This document shows positions 34,183-44,127 of a stretch of DNA of 64,000 nt, in pieces. Source of the DNA: a virus; IMG/VR virus record IMGVR_UViG_3300006076_000002, positions 28,859-92,858 of that record. One strand, given 5' to 3'. The position numbers and the translations under genes are program-made. The notes beneath the pieces were generated by a model. It was not told the DNA's origin and did not search any database. It saw nothing but the letters and a program-made list of their open reading frames with translations. Every line of letters begins with the position of its first letter. Within the stretch, counting starts at the first letter, position 1.

Positions 34183-34191
34183 ATTATATCA
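34183..34191 (-). promoter_or_regulatory. Extended -10 late promoter (TGATATAAT)
   Basis: The TGA at its 5' end is the stop codon of the 1190-aa gene, so stop and promoter share bases. It faces the 196-aa and 554-aa genes. Same TGnTATAAT form as the other late promoters. Confidence 0.58.
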
Positions 34192-37100
34192 TAATACTGG
34201 CAATTTTGCATCTGCTGATACTATCGGTACCATTACTTCTCGCATAGTGGAAGATAATAACACAGCAGAAGGTGCTGCTGTATCAGCTTGAGCAGTAACG
34301 CTTGAAGTATATACTAAGTAGTCTGGAGAGAAATTAGCACCTACTAACCATTCAGGGACATTTACAGGGTCGTAGTTTTCATCTTCTAAGGTACTAACTA
34401 ATATATCTCTAAATACTTCTACATATGACTCGTGTACACTATCTTTTTCAACTAATTTATTTAGTTCTTTATTTTTATGTTCTAATACAGCCATTTTAGT
34501 TTTATAGTCAGCATCCATATGTTTCATTTTCTGCTCAGTTTCGTAATCAGATATAGTAGAAGCTATACCTGCTATAGTACCGATGTTTTGTAGTAACGTT
34601 TGTTCAGCAAAGTGATCCACTATTGCTACAGCTATGTCTGATATAGATGCATTCTCAAGCGCAGTCAACAACTCGCTACTAACACCATTACCTATCGCTC
34701 CTGCACCCATGGTAAGTGCTGCGACAATTACCATTCTTAGCATCGGATTCATATCAGGAGCAAGTATGCTCATACCTATACTTATAGCCATACCACCTAC
34801 TAATCCTCCGAGAAATGACCCCAATGTTAATGAAGCCCCACCTGTTTCAGGGGCAGTAAGTATTATGATAGCTATTCCAGCTACTATTAATACAAACCCA
34901 AAGAAACCACTTTGGTACCATTTAATATGTACCACCTTTCTAGAGTAGGTGTACAGAAACAGGTTACTGCTATATAGTACAGTGTATTCCCTAAAAGCTA
35001 ATTCTTTATTTATAATATCAGGGTATACAATCACTAGTTGATCTAACTTGTCTCCACCTTTTATAGTAGTGGTACCCCAACCATTATCAGAACCTACTTG
35101 ACTAGTAGATATAGAGTATACACCGTCATAGGATTGAAATATTCCTGTAATGTTCTTATAAGTATATCTAATAGCTGTACCATCAGCAGCTATAAAATAT
35201 GCATAAAGAACTATAGTGTACAAATTGGTAGTTGTATCTGAATCCCCAATGTTAGTAGTAGTATAGGTACTTGTGTGTTCTTTAGCTATCCTAGCAGCGT
35301 ATTTAGGTCTCTTATTACCATTAGTAGCATATAACTCAGTATACTCGGCTGTAGTAGTAAAATTAGCTATTGTGTCTTTTACTATAGTATAAGAATAGGT
35401 TGCATTCATATTACTAGCATGATACGTAATGGTAGTAGCTGCTCCTTCCACTACTCCAGAACCTGTTAACTTATCCGCTAATTTATACATTACTTTTGCT
35501 CTAGCATTATAAGGATCAACAACTAGTTTTGTAGTATCTATAGTTGCTTCTGCGTCGTTACTACTTTCAAATATTGCTAAACCAACAAATATTGTAGACG
35601 TAAAAGTATCAGGAGACGAAACAGTAGACTCCATCAAACTACTAACACCATCTTCATCCATCCCTAAAGATTTCATTACTCTCAACATTTTTCCGAGTTT
35701 AGGGTCTGGATCTCCATCTTTATATTTATTTATTCCAGCAACTAAAGTAGCTTTTGAGTAATTACTGTCATATTTACTAATAAGATTCTCAAAATCAGGA
35801 TTTTTAGTATCCCATAAGTAGGTGTCTAATTCTTCAAAAGAGCCAACTATACTAGTATTACCGATATCCAGCTGAAAAGATACACTAAGATCTAAATCAG
35901 GCTGATTTTGTATTTGTCGCTCAACATAAGTACCACCTGTCCATCCATCTTCCACTTCCACTAGTTCATACTTAGGTTGAACATAAGTCTTAAGTAAATC
36001 TATAATATACTTTTTAGCCTTAAGCAGAGGAGTGTCTGCATAAACAGCCCAACCATTAGTTTTTAAAGGAATCATAGGAGTAGTATCTTCAATGTCAATA
36101 GTAGTAAGTACACTTTTATCAGCCAACATGTACATAGTACTATCTAACTCTACACTATCCCCTAAGCTATTGGTAACTGTCTTAGTATAGTTTACCGGAA
36201 CCACTTTAGAGGTTAACTCATAAAATGCTGTAGTATTAAATCCCAATCTAGCAACAAGGGTGAAACCGTCCAGTATAACTGCGCCTTTCATAACCGATAA
36301 TGCATTTGGTGATATAACAACACCATCAAAGTCTGATAACCCTGGTCCAGGTATAAGTTTTATTTCCTGCTCGTAGGTTACAAAACTATTATAGATTGTG
36401 GACTCCACAGGTTTTGTATAGTATATTGAATAGTTATTATTAGCGTAATTCCTAAATTGTTCTAAGGCAACCCATCCATGATACTTATCCGTCACAGTTG
36501 GTACTATTAGTTCTGTCTTTACAGGTCTATACTCAATAGGGGAGTTGGTAAGAACACTAATACCTATTCCACAGTTAAGAGGCTCATACTCAGTTACAAC
36601 TGTCGTAGTAACAGTTTTAGTACAAGTATCTACTGTAGTCTCATTACCGTCATCATCCGTCTCTGTTCGAGTACCTGCTGTATATGTAGTTTCCACTGTA
36701 GTGGTAACTATCTCATTCATATCGCCTTCTATAGTGTATTTAGCAGTAATGTCTAAAGTAGTAGATATTGATAAGTTGTTACTTATTGTGACTTGTGCTG
36801 TTTCACTTGTTTCAGGTTTAGTGTAGTATCCTTCATTAAGCGTTTCTACTACATCTGTAGTAACAGTATCTGATTCAGTACATTCTCCATCTTTAGTAGT
36901 CTCTTCAACAGTTACTTCATCTTCTTTACCCTTAGCTTTACCTGTTAAAGCACCTACAAAAACAGCAGTGTTAGCATCTATATTGCTAATTGTAGCATAG
37001 AACCAGTCTATTCCAGATATAGCTTTCAGACCTAACTCAAGAGTTCCAACCTCTATGGTACCTGCTATAGTATCTACTGAGTTAAGCCACCAAAAAGCAT

Positions 37101-37761
37101 TACCGCTAAATCTATCTTTCATAACTGCTAATAAGTCTTTGGGGTGCAAATAACCTTTTAAAGTGTTTATTTGAGTTTTATTATACTCAGTATCAATATA
37201 AATGTCTCTATAAGATAGTTCCTCTTCAGCATTTAAGTATATCTCTCTTACATGCTTTGATGGAGAAATACCGGTTATATTTCTACTGTAAACTGTTGCG
37301 GAATTTGAACTATAGGAAAATCTACAAACTATATCTAAATCATCTATCATATAACCGTCTACTTGTCGCAGGTTACCTACAATAGCTCTAACCTTATCAT
37401 CTACAGTTGTTAGATTGTTTAAAATTTCTGAACCAGATACTGATTTAACTACGATAGAATTGTCATTTAAATCACTTCTTAACTTACTTTGTATTGCAGG
37501 TATGTCAAATTTATATAATGCCATTGTAGAAGTAGTTGCTACTCCTGCTTTCTCTAAATACTTAGGTGAATACTTCTTACGTATTTGTTTGGCCATATAC
37601 CATTTACTTTTAGCATACCCTTCAACACCACCATCCATATAGGCTTTATTTAACCTTAACTTAGACTGTTTCCACAGGTCCTCTGACAGTTTAGGATTCG
37701 TTTTTAATGGCTGTATACCATAACTTTTATATACTTCATTATGACCACTAAACAAACCCAT
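34189..37761 (-). CDS. Large virion (probable tail) protein with hydrophobic segment, 1190 aa
   Basis: Long beta-rich protein (many Thr/Val/Ile strands such as VTVEETTKDGECTESDTVTT) with a hydrophobic stretch near residues 940-1045 containing three membrane-like helices (FFGFVLIVAGIAIIIL, LGGLVGGMAISIGMSIL, MVIVAALTMGAGAIG). A coiled segment follows (KTKMAVLEHKNKELNKLVEK). Such architecture suits a tail or internal protein that inserts into membrane during DNA delivery. No family recognised. It is the third gene downstream of the 403-aa protein block and is read from the same leftward unit. Confidence 0.6.
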   Translation of the reverse strand: MGLFSGHNEVYKSYGIQPLKTNPKLSEDLWKQSKLRLNKAYMDGGVEGYAKSKWYMAKQIRKKYSPKYLEKAGVATTSTMALYKFDIPAIQSKLRSDLNDNSIVVKSVSGSEILNNLTTVDDKVRAIVGNLRQVDGYMIDDLDIVCRFSYSSNSATVYSRNITGISPSKHVREIYLNAEEELSYRDIYIDTEYNKTQINTLKGYLHPKDLLAVMKDRFSGNAFWWLNSVDTIAGTIEVGTLELGLKAISGIDWFYATISNIDANTAVFVGALTGKAKGKEDEVTVEETTKDGECTESDTVTTDVVETLNEGYYTKPETSETAQVTISNNLSISTTLDITAKYTIEGDMNEIVTTTVETTYTAGTRTETDDDGNETTVDTCTKTVTTTVVTEYEPLNCGIGISVLTNSPIEYRPVKTELIVPTVTDKYHGWVALEQFRNYANNNYSIYYTKPVESTIYNSFVTYEQEIKLIPGPGLSDFDGVVISPNALSVMKGAVILDGFTLVARLGFNTTAFYELTSKVVPVNYTKTVTNSLGDSVELDSTMYMLADKSVLTTIDIEDTTPMIPLKTNGWAVYADTPLLKAKKYIIDLLKTYVQPKYELVEVEDGWTGGTYVERQIQNQPDLDLSVSFQLDIGNTSIVGSFEELDTYLWDTKNPDFENLISKYDSNYSKATLVAGINKYKDGDPDPKLGKMLRVMKSLGMDEDGVSSLMESTVSSPDTFTSTIFVGLAIFESSNDAEATIDTTKLVVDPYNARAKVMYKLADKLTGSGVVEGAATTITYHASNMNATYSYTIVKDTIANFTTTAEYTELYATNGNKRPKYAARIAKEHTSTYTTTNIGDSDTTTNLYTIVLYAYFIAADGTAIRYTYKNITGIFQSYDGVYSISTSQVGSDNGWGTTTIKGGDKLDQLVIVYPDIINKELAFREYTVLYSSNLFLYTYSRKVVHIKWYQSGFFGFVLIVAGIAIIILTAPETGGASLTLGSFLGGLVGGMAISIGMSILAPDMNPMLRMVIVAALTMGAGAIGNGVSSELLTALENASISDIAVAIVDHFAEQTLLQNIGTIAGIASTISDYETEQKMKHMDADYKTKMAVLEHKNKELNKLVEKDSVHESYVEVFRDILVSTLEDENYDPVNVPEWLVGANFSPDYLVYTSSVTAQADTAAPSAVLLSSTMREVMVPIVSADAKLPVL

Positions 37762-37773
37762 ATTTATACCTTT

Positions 37774-38985
37774 TTAGGACTGTTCTGTAGATGGGAATGG
37801 TGCCACTCCTGCAGCCTCTCTAATTAAGTTTTCTAACCCATTAATACCTTTTTCTGTCCAAGAGTGTGGCGGCGTTTGTTTAGCAGCCGGTAAGTCTGCA
37901 TACGCCATTGCAAACCCTCCAGAAGCATCTTTAAATAAATCTTTGAGTAAACTATCTCCCAAAGCTTTTTCCTGTCTGGTTAATAAACTTGCTTGATTAG
38001 TTTTTACTAAGATATCTTTATCTTTAACTTCTCTAGTCTTAGCTGCGTTGGCTGCTACTTCTGCTTTTTGTGCGGCTATAAGGTCTTTTTCTGCTTCTAC
38101 CTTGTCTTTCTGTGCAGGAAGTATGTTTTCTAACTCATAATCTTTAGCCTCTTTGTTTACATTAACTAATGCTGTTTGAGCTGCTACTTCTGAACCTTGT
38201 GTGTCTATAAACTCAGTTTCTGCTTCAACTTTATTCTTTTGCGCTGGAAGAATATTAGTTTTTTCGTAATCTTTAGCTTCTTTATTCACATTGACTAGGG
38301 CTGTTTGGGCTTCTACTTCTGCTCCTTGTGCATTTACAAGTTCTGTTTCTGCTTCAACTTTACCTTTCTGCACAGCTTTATTTAATAAATCCTGTGCAGA
38401 TTGTGCCTCAGCTATGAGTGTTTTTCTTTCTTCTACTTCTACTTGTTTAGGTAACACAACTTCTACTTCATAATTTATCTTTGCCTTATTACTATCTTCT
38501 AGTGCTGCTTGTTTGTCTTTGAGTATTCTGTCTTTAACACCATTAGCTACCAATTCACTATCTTGAGTTTGCAGTAGATCTATTTCTTCTAATAGTTTAT
38601 TTTTCTGTTCAGGTAGTATGTTAGCATTCTCATAATCTTTACCTACCTTCTGAGAGTTTATCAATGCTGTTTGAGCTTCTATTTCAGCCCGTTTAGCAGC
38701 ACCATCCAACTCTGCTTGCTCTCTTTGAGTAATTAGTAAATCAGTCTGCGCTTCCACTTGTTTCTCTTGCAGTAAATATTGCATACTTTGTGCAATTACA
38801 CTTTGCATACCACCTAAGTAAACATTAGCATAGTCTGTAGATGTGATTCTACCTTGGTTATACTGTCCTTCGATATTCTTATTAACTGCTGAAATAAGCT
38901 TATCGAATACACCAGTACCAACCCACTCATTATTACTGTCTAATGAACCGTTAACTAAGTCTGTTATTACTAAATCTGTAGCCAT
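37774..38985 (-). CDS. Repetitive coiled-coil virion protein, 403 aa
   Basis: Almost wholly helical, with internal repeats of about 42 residues built on KEAKDYExxNILPAQKxKVE and AQTALVN. Two copies are nearly identical and others are weaker. Short globular ends: N-terminal ITDLVNGSLDSNNEWVGTGV and a C-terminal Pro-rich part. Proteins with this NILPxQ repeat occur among phage virion proteins near capsid genes; their exact role is uncertain. No cysteine. Confidence 0.65.
   Translation of the reverse strand: MATDLVITDLVNGSLDSNNEWVGTGVFDKLISAVNKNIEGQYNQGRITSTDYANVYLGGMQSVIAQSMQYLLQEKQVEAQTDLLITQREQAELDGAAKRAEIEAQTALINSQKVGKDYENANILPEQKNKLLEEIDLLQTQDSELVANGVKDRILKDKQAALEDSNKAKINYEVEVVLPKQVEVEERKTLIAEAQSAQDLLNKAVQKGKVEAETELVNAQGAEVEAQTALVNVNKEAKDYEKTNILPAQKNKVEAETEFIDTQGSEVAAQTALVNVNKEAKDYELENILPAQKDKVEAEKDLIAAQKAEVAANAAKTREVKDKDILVKTNQASLLTRQEKALGDSLLKDLFKDASGGFAMAYADLPAAKQTPPHSWTEKGINGLENLIREAAGVAPFPSTEQS
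38102..38345 (-). repeat. Tandem ~126-bp coding repeats in the 403-aa gene
   Basis: Two adjacent units (about 38102-38225 and 38228-38345) encode near-identical 42-residue segments; a third, more diverged unit lies near 38605-38700. Copy number could change by recombination, altering coil length. Confidence 0.6.
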
Positions 38986-39035
38986 TGTTACTCCTCATAA
39001 ATATAACAGACCCTACCTAAGTAGAGTCTATATAG

Positions 39036-39548
39036 TTACGCTTTCATGTCTTCGAAACTAACTGAGTAACGTTTTCTCAATTCAAGTCTAGACAATCCTG
39101 TCTTAGGATCTTTAACGTGCATAGGTATTTCAACTTCCTTAATCACATCAATATGCCCTTGCATTACTTCAACAGGCGTATTTAATGGTAGGATCATCTG
39201 ACCTAAGTCGAACCACTCATTACCACAATTCACTGACACTGTAGTTGTGAAGTTATTTTCACGTTGATCATTATCAACTATCGTGACTACTTTAGTCTTA
39301 CGAGCCTTTGCTTCCATCTTACGAGCTAAGTCACCCATCTTATGTACTGACTTTATGTCTGCACCTTTTTTATTCTCTTCGAACGACTCTTTAGCTTTAA
39401 TCTCTGCTTCAATCTTCTCATCAGCTTTCTTTTCTTCTGCTTCGTAGAACTCATTGATTCTTTCCTGAAGCTTAGCTTCACTAATATTTGGACTGAACGA
39501 AATATTTAACTCTTTCGCTTCTTGTTTTAGCTCATCAATTTTAGCCAT
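39036..39548 (-). CDS. Capsid-associated protein, 170 aa
   Basis: Begins MAKIDELKQEAKELNISFSP, with a short helix-extended loop-helix-like N-terminus (about residues 4-33), then an acidic coiled part and a beta-rich C-terminal domain (TTTVSVNCGNEWFDLGQMI). Lies downstream of the major capsid gene, with its own promoter at 39592. Such position and make-up suit a head-stabilising or decoration protein; not proven. Confidence 0.6.
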   Translation of the reverse strand: MAKIDELKQEAKELNISFSPNISEAKLQERINEFYEAEEKKADEKIEAEIKAKESFEENKKGADIKSVHKMGDLARKMEAKARKTKVVTIVDNDQRENNFTTTVSVNCGNEWFDLGQMILPLNTPVEVMQGHIDVIKEVEIPMHVKDPKTGLSRLELRKRYSVSFEDMKA

Positions 39549-39591
39549 ATCTAAATTCCTTTTAGGTTGTTTTAGTTTTTATACTGGGTGT

Positions 39592-39600
39592 ATTATAACA
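39592..39600 (-). promoter_or_regulatory. Extended -10 late promoter (TGTTATAAT)
   Basis: Lies between the HNH gene end (39624) and the 170-aa gene start. Because it restarts transcription beyond the inserted HNH gene, it may predate the insertion. Same TGnTATAAT pattern, no clear -35. Confidence 0.58.
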
Positions 39601-39623
39601 TAGTATTGAGGGAATTGCAAGAA

Positions 39624-40628
39624 CTAACTTGCATATCTGATGTAGTATCCAGCAGTTCTATACTTGGCAAAACCTAGCTTCTCGTTATCTCTAGCAGCTC
39701 TAGTTACTTTAGATCTATTAGCTCCTATAGCCTCTGCAGCTTTCTTACCACTATCATACCTATCCCAACTCTCTTTATCTTTAGACACTTCAACTGGACG
39801 TTCTAGCCCTTCTGAGTACAGTGTGTTATCTATTGTCATAGCTATGTTTTTAAACTTCTCAGGTAACTCTTCACCTATAGTATTGAGTACTATATACCCT
39901 CTGTATCTATATGGATTAATTGTAACGTCGTAGCCTTTATTCTTATCTAATGTGTCATTTTGTTTAGCAGCTTTGCCTAGCTTACTTGCATTAGCCATAG
40001 TGATACTTAGTTCTTTCTCTATTAGCTCTTTAGCATCTATTAAACGTGGAAAGAACTTCCACTCTTTACCATCTTTAGATACTGCACAGCCCTTATTTCT
40101 ACTATCTTGTAATCCAGTTTCCCATGCGTGTTTTAGATTATCTTCATTACTAATCCACTCTAAGTTTGTATAATGATTATTTAGTTTGTCACCGTCTTTA
40201 TGATTTACTGTAAGTGTTTGATCACCTTCTACAAATGCTCGTGCAACTAGTCTGTGTATATACTCTAATACTTTGTTTCCATCTATACTAGTAATATTTA
40301 CTACTTTGTACCCATTTTTACCAATAATAGGATTTAAGTACTTTAATGTTTTTAACGAGTATACTTCACCATTCTTAGTTATTGTATGGTTAGGGTACCC
40401 TTCAATTGGTTTACCTGGTACAGTCTCAGGAAAGGTTATTTTTATAAGGTATTCTATAGCTCTTCGTACTGAAGTACCATCGATTAGTTTTACATTAGTA
40501 GCTTCTGGACTATTTTTATACTTTACGGTTGAATATTTAGTACCATCATCACGCAGTAAAACGTATGAATTATTTAGTTTTTGGATTTTTAGGTTTTGAT
40601 AACCTGGGGTTTGTCGTGTGTTATTCAC
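39624..40628 (-). CDS. NUMOD4-HNH homing endonuclease, 334 aa
   Basis: GTG start at 40628 after AAGGAG. The NUMOD4-like part (GYPNHTITKNGEVYSLKTLK, near residues 79-98) leads to the HNH core YIHRLVARAFVEG...LTVNHKDGDKLNNHYTNLEW (near 122-161). It ends with helix-turn-helix DNA-binding repeats (DSGKKAAEAIGANRSKVTRA). The extra N-terminal 75 residues are not family-typical. It is inserted directly downstream of the major capsid gene. An RBS-proximal hairpin probably limits its translation. Confidence 0.85.
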   Translation of the reverse strand: MNNTRQTPGYQNLKIQKLNNSYVLLRDDGTKYSTVKYKNSPEATNVKLIDGTSVRRAIEYLIKITFPETVPGKPIEGYPNHTITKNGEVYSLKTLKYLNPIIGKNGYKVVNITSIDGNKVLEYIHRLVARAFVEGDQTLTVNHKDGDKLNNHYTNLEWISNEDNLKHAWETGLQDSRNKGCAVSKDGKEWKFFPRLIDAKELIEKELSITMANASKLGKAAKQNDTLDKNKGYDVTINPYRYRGYIVLNTIGEELPEKFKNIAMTIDNTLYSEGLERPVEVSKDKESWDRYDSGKKAAEAIGANRSKVTRAARDNEKLGFAKYRTAGYYIRYAS

Positions 40629-40636
40629 AGGAACTC

Positions 40637-40655
40637 CTTGTATAATTTATACAAG
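40637..40655 (-). promoter_or_regulatory. Palindromic hairpin at the RBS of the NUMOD4-HNH gene
   Basis: CTTGTATAA-A-TTATACAAG (minus strand), a 9-bp inverted repeat whose 3' arm runs into the AAGGAG ribosome site of the GTG start at 40628. It may sequester the RBS or, lying after the capsid stop, act in transcript-end processing. Confidence 0.5.
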
Positions 40656-40695
40656 AAGTATACCTGGATTTACCTTATAGGGTACTTAAAGCTTC

Positions 40696-41877
40696 CTATT
40701 TCGAAGCGGCTACATATACAGCGAGAAGTTTCTCAGCCTCTAAAATAATCCCTGCGTACCATAGAGAATAAGAGAAAAATCCCTGATTTCCATATACATT
40801 AACATTATCAACGTCTTTAGGTGACTTAGAGTTAAACTTAATTTTACCTTGACCTTTAAGACCTACAGTTGCAAATGCACCTTCAGTTGGGAAAAGAATT
40901 GGGAATACATCAAAATGATTTTCACCAGAACCATTATCACTGTACTGTAGTGTACCAGCGTAACTATCTGGGATTTTAGCACCAGCAGCACGGTAAGTAA
41001 CAGCAGCTTCAGACTCAATGAAACGTACTTCATTCATATAACCAACTTCACCTTCAGCAAGTGTAGATGCAGCAGCATACTTATGAACAGGTACGAATAC
41101 AAATTCAGTCTCATAACTAGAACCACGTGTAAGCGTTTCAAGGTCAGCTTTTACATCAGCACCAATAACACCATAGTAAGCAGGAGCAATTGGTTGTGTA
41201 CCAATTTTAGTTGAACCAGTTACGATCTGTGTATTTTTCTTAGCACGGTTTCTACGTAATTTACGTACAGCTTTACGCATTAAGTCGTAAGACACTTTGT
41301 AAACATCATCAGTTGAACCATCAGCAGCAGCACCATCACCTACAGTAGCTTTTGATGTAGCAACACCAGAAAACATTACAGTTGGAGTACCAAGCATATC
41401 AAGTTGAATCAAGTCTTCAATACGACTATTAGCTAATTCACCTAGCTCTTCACGGTAACGTGTCTGAATATAATCTTCTGAGAAGAGTTCTACTTCATCA
41501 GTATATTCAATCATCTCACCGTATCTAGCAAGTGTAGTTTCCATTGTAACTTTACTAAGTGAACGTGTATTAACACGACCAGCACCCTCAGCAAGTGACG
41601 CATTAGATAGTGACTGGGATACTGCAGCAGCATCACGAGCAGTTAAGTAACCTTTAGCTGCAAATTCAGTATCTGCAAGATCACGGTCATACATATGTAA
41701 GAACTTAGAAATCTTGAAAGTCTTACCCATTTTTTTAGGCATTGTCTTACGGTCAGCGAACTGTCCATAAACATTTACACGGTTAGCAGCTTTGATACCT
41801 GCTCTGTCATAAAAGTGTGTTACTGTGTTAGCACCAGCTGTTGAGTTAGTACCATTACCATAAATATTCATACTCAT
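40696..41877 (-). CDS. Major capsid protein, N4-gp56-like
   Basis: 393 aa from ATG 41877, preceded by a strong AGGAGG; a longer reading from 41970 is rejected because it lacks an RBS. Segments such as YDRAGIKAANRVNVYGQFAD, TLARYGEMIEYTDEVELF, REELGELANSRIEDLIQLDM and AVRKLRRNRAKKNTQIVTG follow the N4-gp56 capsid pattern of an HK97-type shell subunit. It is flanked on both sides by HNH genes and follows the scaffold gene, the usual head order. Confidence 0.85.
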   Translation of the reverse strand: MSMNIYGNGTNSTAGANTVTHFYDRAGIKAANRVNVYGQFADRKTMPKKMGKTFKISKFLHMYDRDLADTEFAAKGYLTARDAAAVSQSLSNASLAEGAGRVNTRSLSKVTMETTLARYGEMIEYTDEVELFSEDYIQTRYREELGELANSRIEDLIQLDMLGTPTVMFSGVATSKATVGDGAAADGSTDDVYKVSYDLMRKAVRKLRRNRAKKNTQIVTGSTKIGTQPIAPAYYGVIGADVKADLETLTRGSSYETEFVFVPVHKYAAASTLAEGEVGYMNEVRFIESEAAVTYRAAGAKIPDSYAGTLQYSDNGSGENHFDVFPILFPTEGAFATVGLKGQGKIKFNSKSPKDVDNVNVYGNQGFFSYSLWYAGIILEAEKLLAVYVAASK

Positions 41878-41908
41878 TATTTTTGTGCCTCCTAAGACAC
41901 TACGATTT

Positions 41909-42466
41909 TTAGTCCCCTCTTTGTGGGCTCTTAATTTTTTTCCAGGTGTACCCTTTATGAACTGGTCCACGTTTACCAGAGATAGCTCTAGTTACACCAG
42001 ATAGTACAAATCCTGCATTCTCTAAATTCTTTTTACCGACTAAAGTGATTTCTTCACCAGTTTTAATATTTGTACCTATGTAGGTAGTCATACCTTTACC
42101 GACCATCATTTCCTTAGTTGATAACCCTGTTAACCAAGCATGATCTATATTTTGTTGTCGATCACACCATTCTAGATTCGATGCACAATTATTATGCTTA
42201 TCGCCATCTATATGATTAACCTCTTTTAACCCTAATGGGTTAGGAAGAAACGCCTCCGCTACTAGTCTATGTACGTATTTACTTTCTACAGGGTCATTCC
42301 ATTTTTTTCTTCTTAATGAAACTCTAAGATAGCCTTTATTGTTTGTAGCAGCTAACTCTTTTGTTGGAGTTTTACTGATACCTTCATTTCTGACTATCAT
42401 ACTGTATACTTTTCCGTTTTCACTTACAGTGTATCTACCATTGAATCCATTGACTTCTTTTAACAT
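41909..42466 (-). CDS. NUMOD4-HNH homing endonuclease, 185 aa
   Basis: Starts at ATG 42466 (MLKEVNGFNGRYTVS), since AAAGGAT lies six bases upstream; an in-frame ATG at 42481 would place that RBS inside the gene. NUMOD4 (YTVSENGKVYSMI) is followed by HNH (YVHRLVAEAFLPNPLGLKEV, then NHIDGDKHNNCASNLEW) and a C-terminal DNA-binding part (LENAGFVLSGVTRAISGK). Inserted between scaffold and capsid genes, leaving the capsid RBS intact 17 bases beyond its stop. Confidence 0.85.
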   Translation of the reverse strand: MLKEVNGFNGRYTVSENGKVYSMIVRNEGISKTPTKELAATNNKGYLRVSLRRKKWNDPVESKYVHRLVAEAFLPNPLGLKEVNHIDGDKHNNCASNLEWCDRQQNIDHAWLTGLSTKEMMVGKGMTTYIGTNIKTGEEITLVGKKNLENAGFVLSGVTRAISGKRGPVHKGYTWKKIKSPQRGD

Positions 42467-42525
42467 AGTATATCCTTTCATGAATATATTATACCCTTAG
42501 TTGCCTTATGGAAACCTTTTTCTCT

Positions 42526-43701
42526 TTAATAGAAATTCTCTACTTTATCTTTATACCATTTTTCAAACTCCTCGTCAGAATCATCTAGGTAATCAGTTAC
42601 AGTAGTTTTTGTTCCTGCACTCTTCTTCGAAGGTACAGCACGTTTACGTTGTTCGGCCTTTTGTTCAGTAGCTTCACGTTGAGCAGTTTCTTTTTGCACT
42701 CGTTCCAATTCAGCTTGCTTAGCTTGTTTGGCTTGCATTCTCATTTGTTCCTGTGCTTGCATAGCTTGCTGTGACTGCTCTTGCTCAGCAAAGTATACCT
42801 TAGCAGCCTCTTTGTAGTAATCTAGGTCTGACATTCGCCCACCATCATATACTTTCATTTTAGCTGCAATTGGTTGTACCCTATCAAACGTGCCATCACG
42901 TACATCAATGTGTAATGCTTTAATCAGCTGTGGGTCCTTAGTTATTTCATTCAGTGAACCTTCATCCCAATCTTTAGTTAGGACTGCCTCTGTACGCACA
43001 AACTCCGGATCTCTACTAATCTCATCTACCACATCTTGTATTGCGATAGCTGTTTCATCACGACCATAATCCTTCGGCACATAGTTACTCTCTTCCGTAT
43101 CTAAATCGAGGGCATCAACACCTGTTCTCTTTAGTAACGCTCCAATCGCATCTTTGTCACCCTTCAGCACATCTATAGCTAAGTTCAAGTCATTCTTATC
43201 GATGCCAGCTTGCTCAATAGCGTCAATCGTCTGTCGCCACGGTTTAATCTGTTGCATTTTCTTAGTATAGTCCATAGCCTGTCCAAACACACGAGGAAAC
43301 TGTTGTTTCATCTCATCTTCGGTAAACTCATATTCCATACCATTAGCTTTGAACTTGTACGTCTGTACTGGTTGTGTTTCCTCTTCCGCTTTGTCTTCCT
43401 CTGCTTCCGGTTGTCCTTCTTCCTCAGTAGTGTCCCCGTCAGGCTCACTAGCTTCAGTTTCTGGGTCTTCTTCAGTCTCTTCTTCCACTTCATTGTCAAC
43501 ATCAGCATTATCATCGGAGTCCTGGTCTTCAGGTTGTTCCAAATCATCTGCCTCATTATCTACTTCAGCAGGTTCTACGTAATCTTCATCCACGTTAGCT
43601 TCACCTACTTCAGTATTATCTTCATCTACCTGAGCTTCAGCGTATGCTTGCTCAAGTTCTTCGTCGCTCATATTATAGAGCTGATCTTCTGTAAATGCCA
43701 T
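42526..43701 (-). CDS. Scaffolding protein, 391 aa
   Basis: Extremely acidic N-terminal 110 residues (EEETEEDPETEASEPDGD and similar), then a helical core and a Gln/Ala/Lys-rich coiled coil (EQSQQAMQAQEQMRMQAKQA) and a basic region before an acidic tail. This composition and its place just upstream of the capsid gene match tailed-phage scaffolding proteins, which guide shell assembly and leave the head. No sequence motif proves it. Confidence 0.75.
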   Translation of the reverse strand: MAFTEDQLYNMSDEELEQAYAEAQVDEDNTEVGEANVDEDYVEPAEVDNEADDLEQPEDQDSDDNADVDNEVEEETEEDPETEASEPDGDTTEEEGQPEAEEDKAEEETQPVQTYKFKANGMEYEFTEDEMKQQFPRVFGQAMDYTKKMQQIKPWRQTIDAIEQAGIDKNDLNLAIDVLKGDKDAIGALLKRTGVDALDLDTEESNYVPKDYGRDETAIAIQDVVDEISRDPEFVRTEAVLTKDWDEGSLNEITKDPQLIKALHIDVRDGTFDRVQPIAAKMKVYDGGRMSDLDYYKEAAKVYFAEQEQSQQAMQAQEQMRMQAKQAKQAELERVQKETAQREATEQKAEQRKRAVPSKKSAGTKTTVTDYLDDSDEEFEKWYKDKVENFY

Positions 43702-43704
43702 AAT

Positions 43705-44037
43705 TTACTCCTCAGACTCAGTATCTTCATCGTCCTCATCTGGAGAGATATTACCCATAGCTTTTACTGTAGCAAAGTAATCTTCAAGTTGACTAATGGC
43801 AACTAATTGCTCCATTACATCACCCCTCTTACCTTGATCCTTGATCGCTGGATGTGCCAGTAAACTAACTCCATTAATTGCTTTATCTCTGAAGTAACCT
43901 TCTTTGATAACCTTAACGAAATCTGCATTGTTCTCTAATCTATCTAGAGCCTCTTTAAGCTCCACCCAGTACTGCATCTCTACAGTAGCTACTAATTCAT
44001 CTGAAACATTATCAGTCTGTGCTTGGTTAATCATCAT
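43705..44037 (-). CDS. Hypothetical head-region protein, 110 aa
   Basis: Helical protein ending in a strongly acidic tail (PDEDDEDTESEE). Three bases separate it from the scaffold gene and RBS GGAGTAAA for scaffold lies in its end, so they are co-translated. It might assist scaffold or head assembly. Unknown family. Confidence 0.55.
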   Translation of the reverse strand: MMINQAQTDNVSDELVATVEMQYWVELKEALDRLENNADFVKVIKEGYFRDKAINGVSLLAHPAIKDQGKRGDVMEQLVAISQLEDYFATVKAMGNISPDEDDEDTESEE

Positions 44038-44127
44038 TTGATGTATTCCTTAGTTGTTGATATGTTAGTTTTACGACAGTTACGGTCTAAACACTGTAAT
44101 TATACAATGCTTAAACTTAACTTAACC

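Noticed and set aside
41878-41970. 31-residue longer N-terminus for the major capsid protein
   Set aside because: No RBS precedes the upstream start, while AGGAGG stands at proper distance before ATG 41877, where capsid-like sequence begins.
44099-44104. TATAAT in the gap before the 110-aa head-region gene (minus strand)
   Set aside because: It lacks the TGn extension and has no acceptable -35; kept out of the promoter list as too weak.
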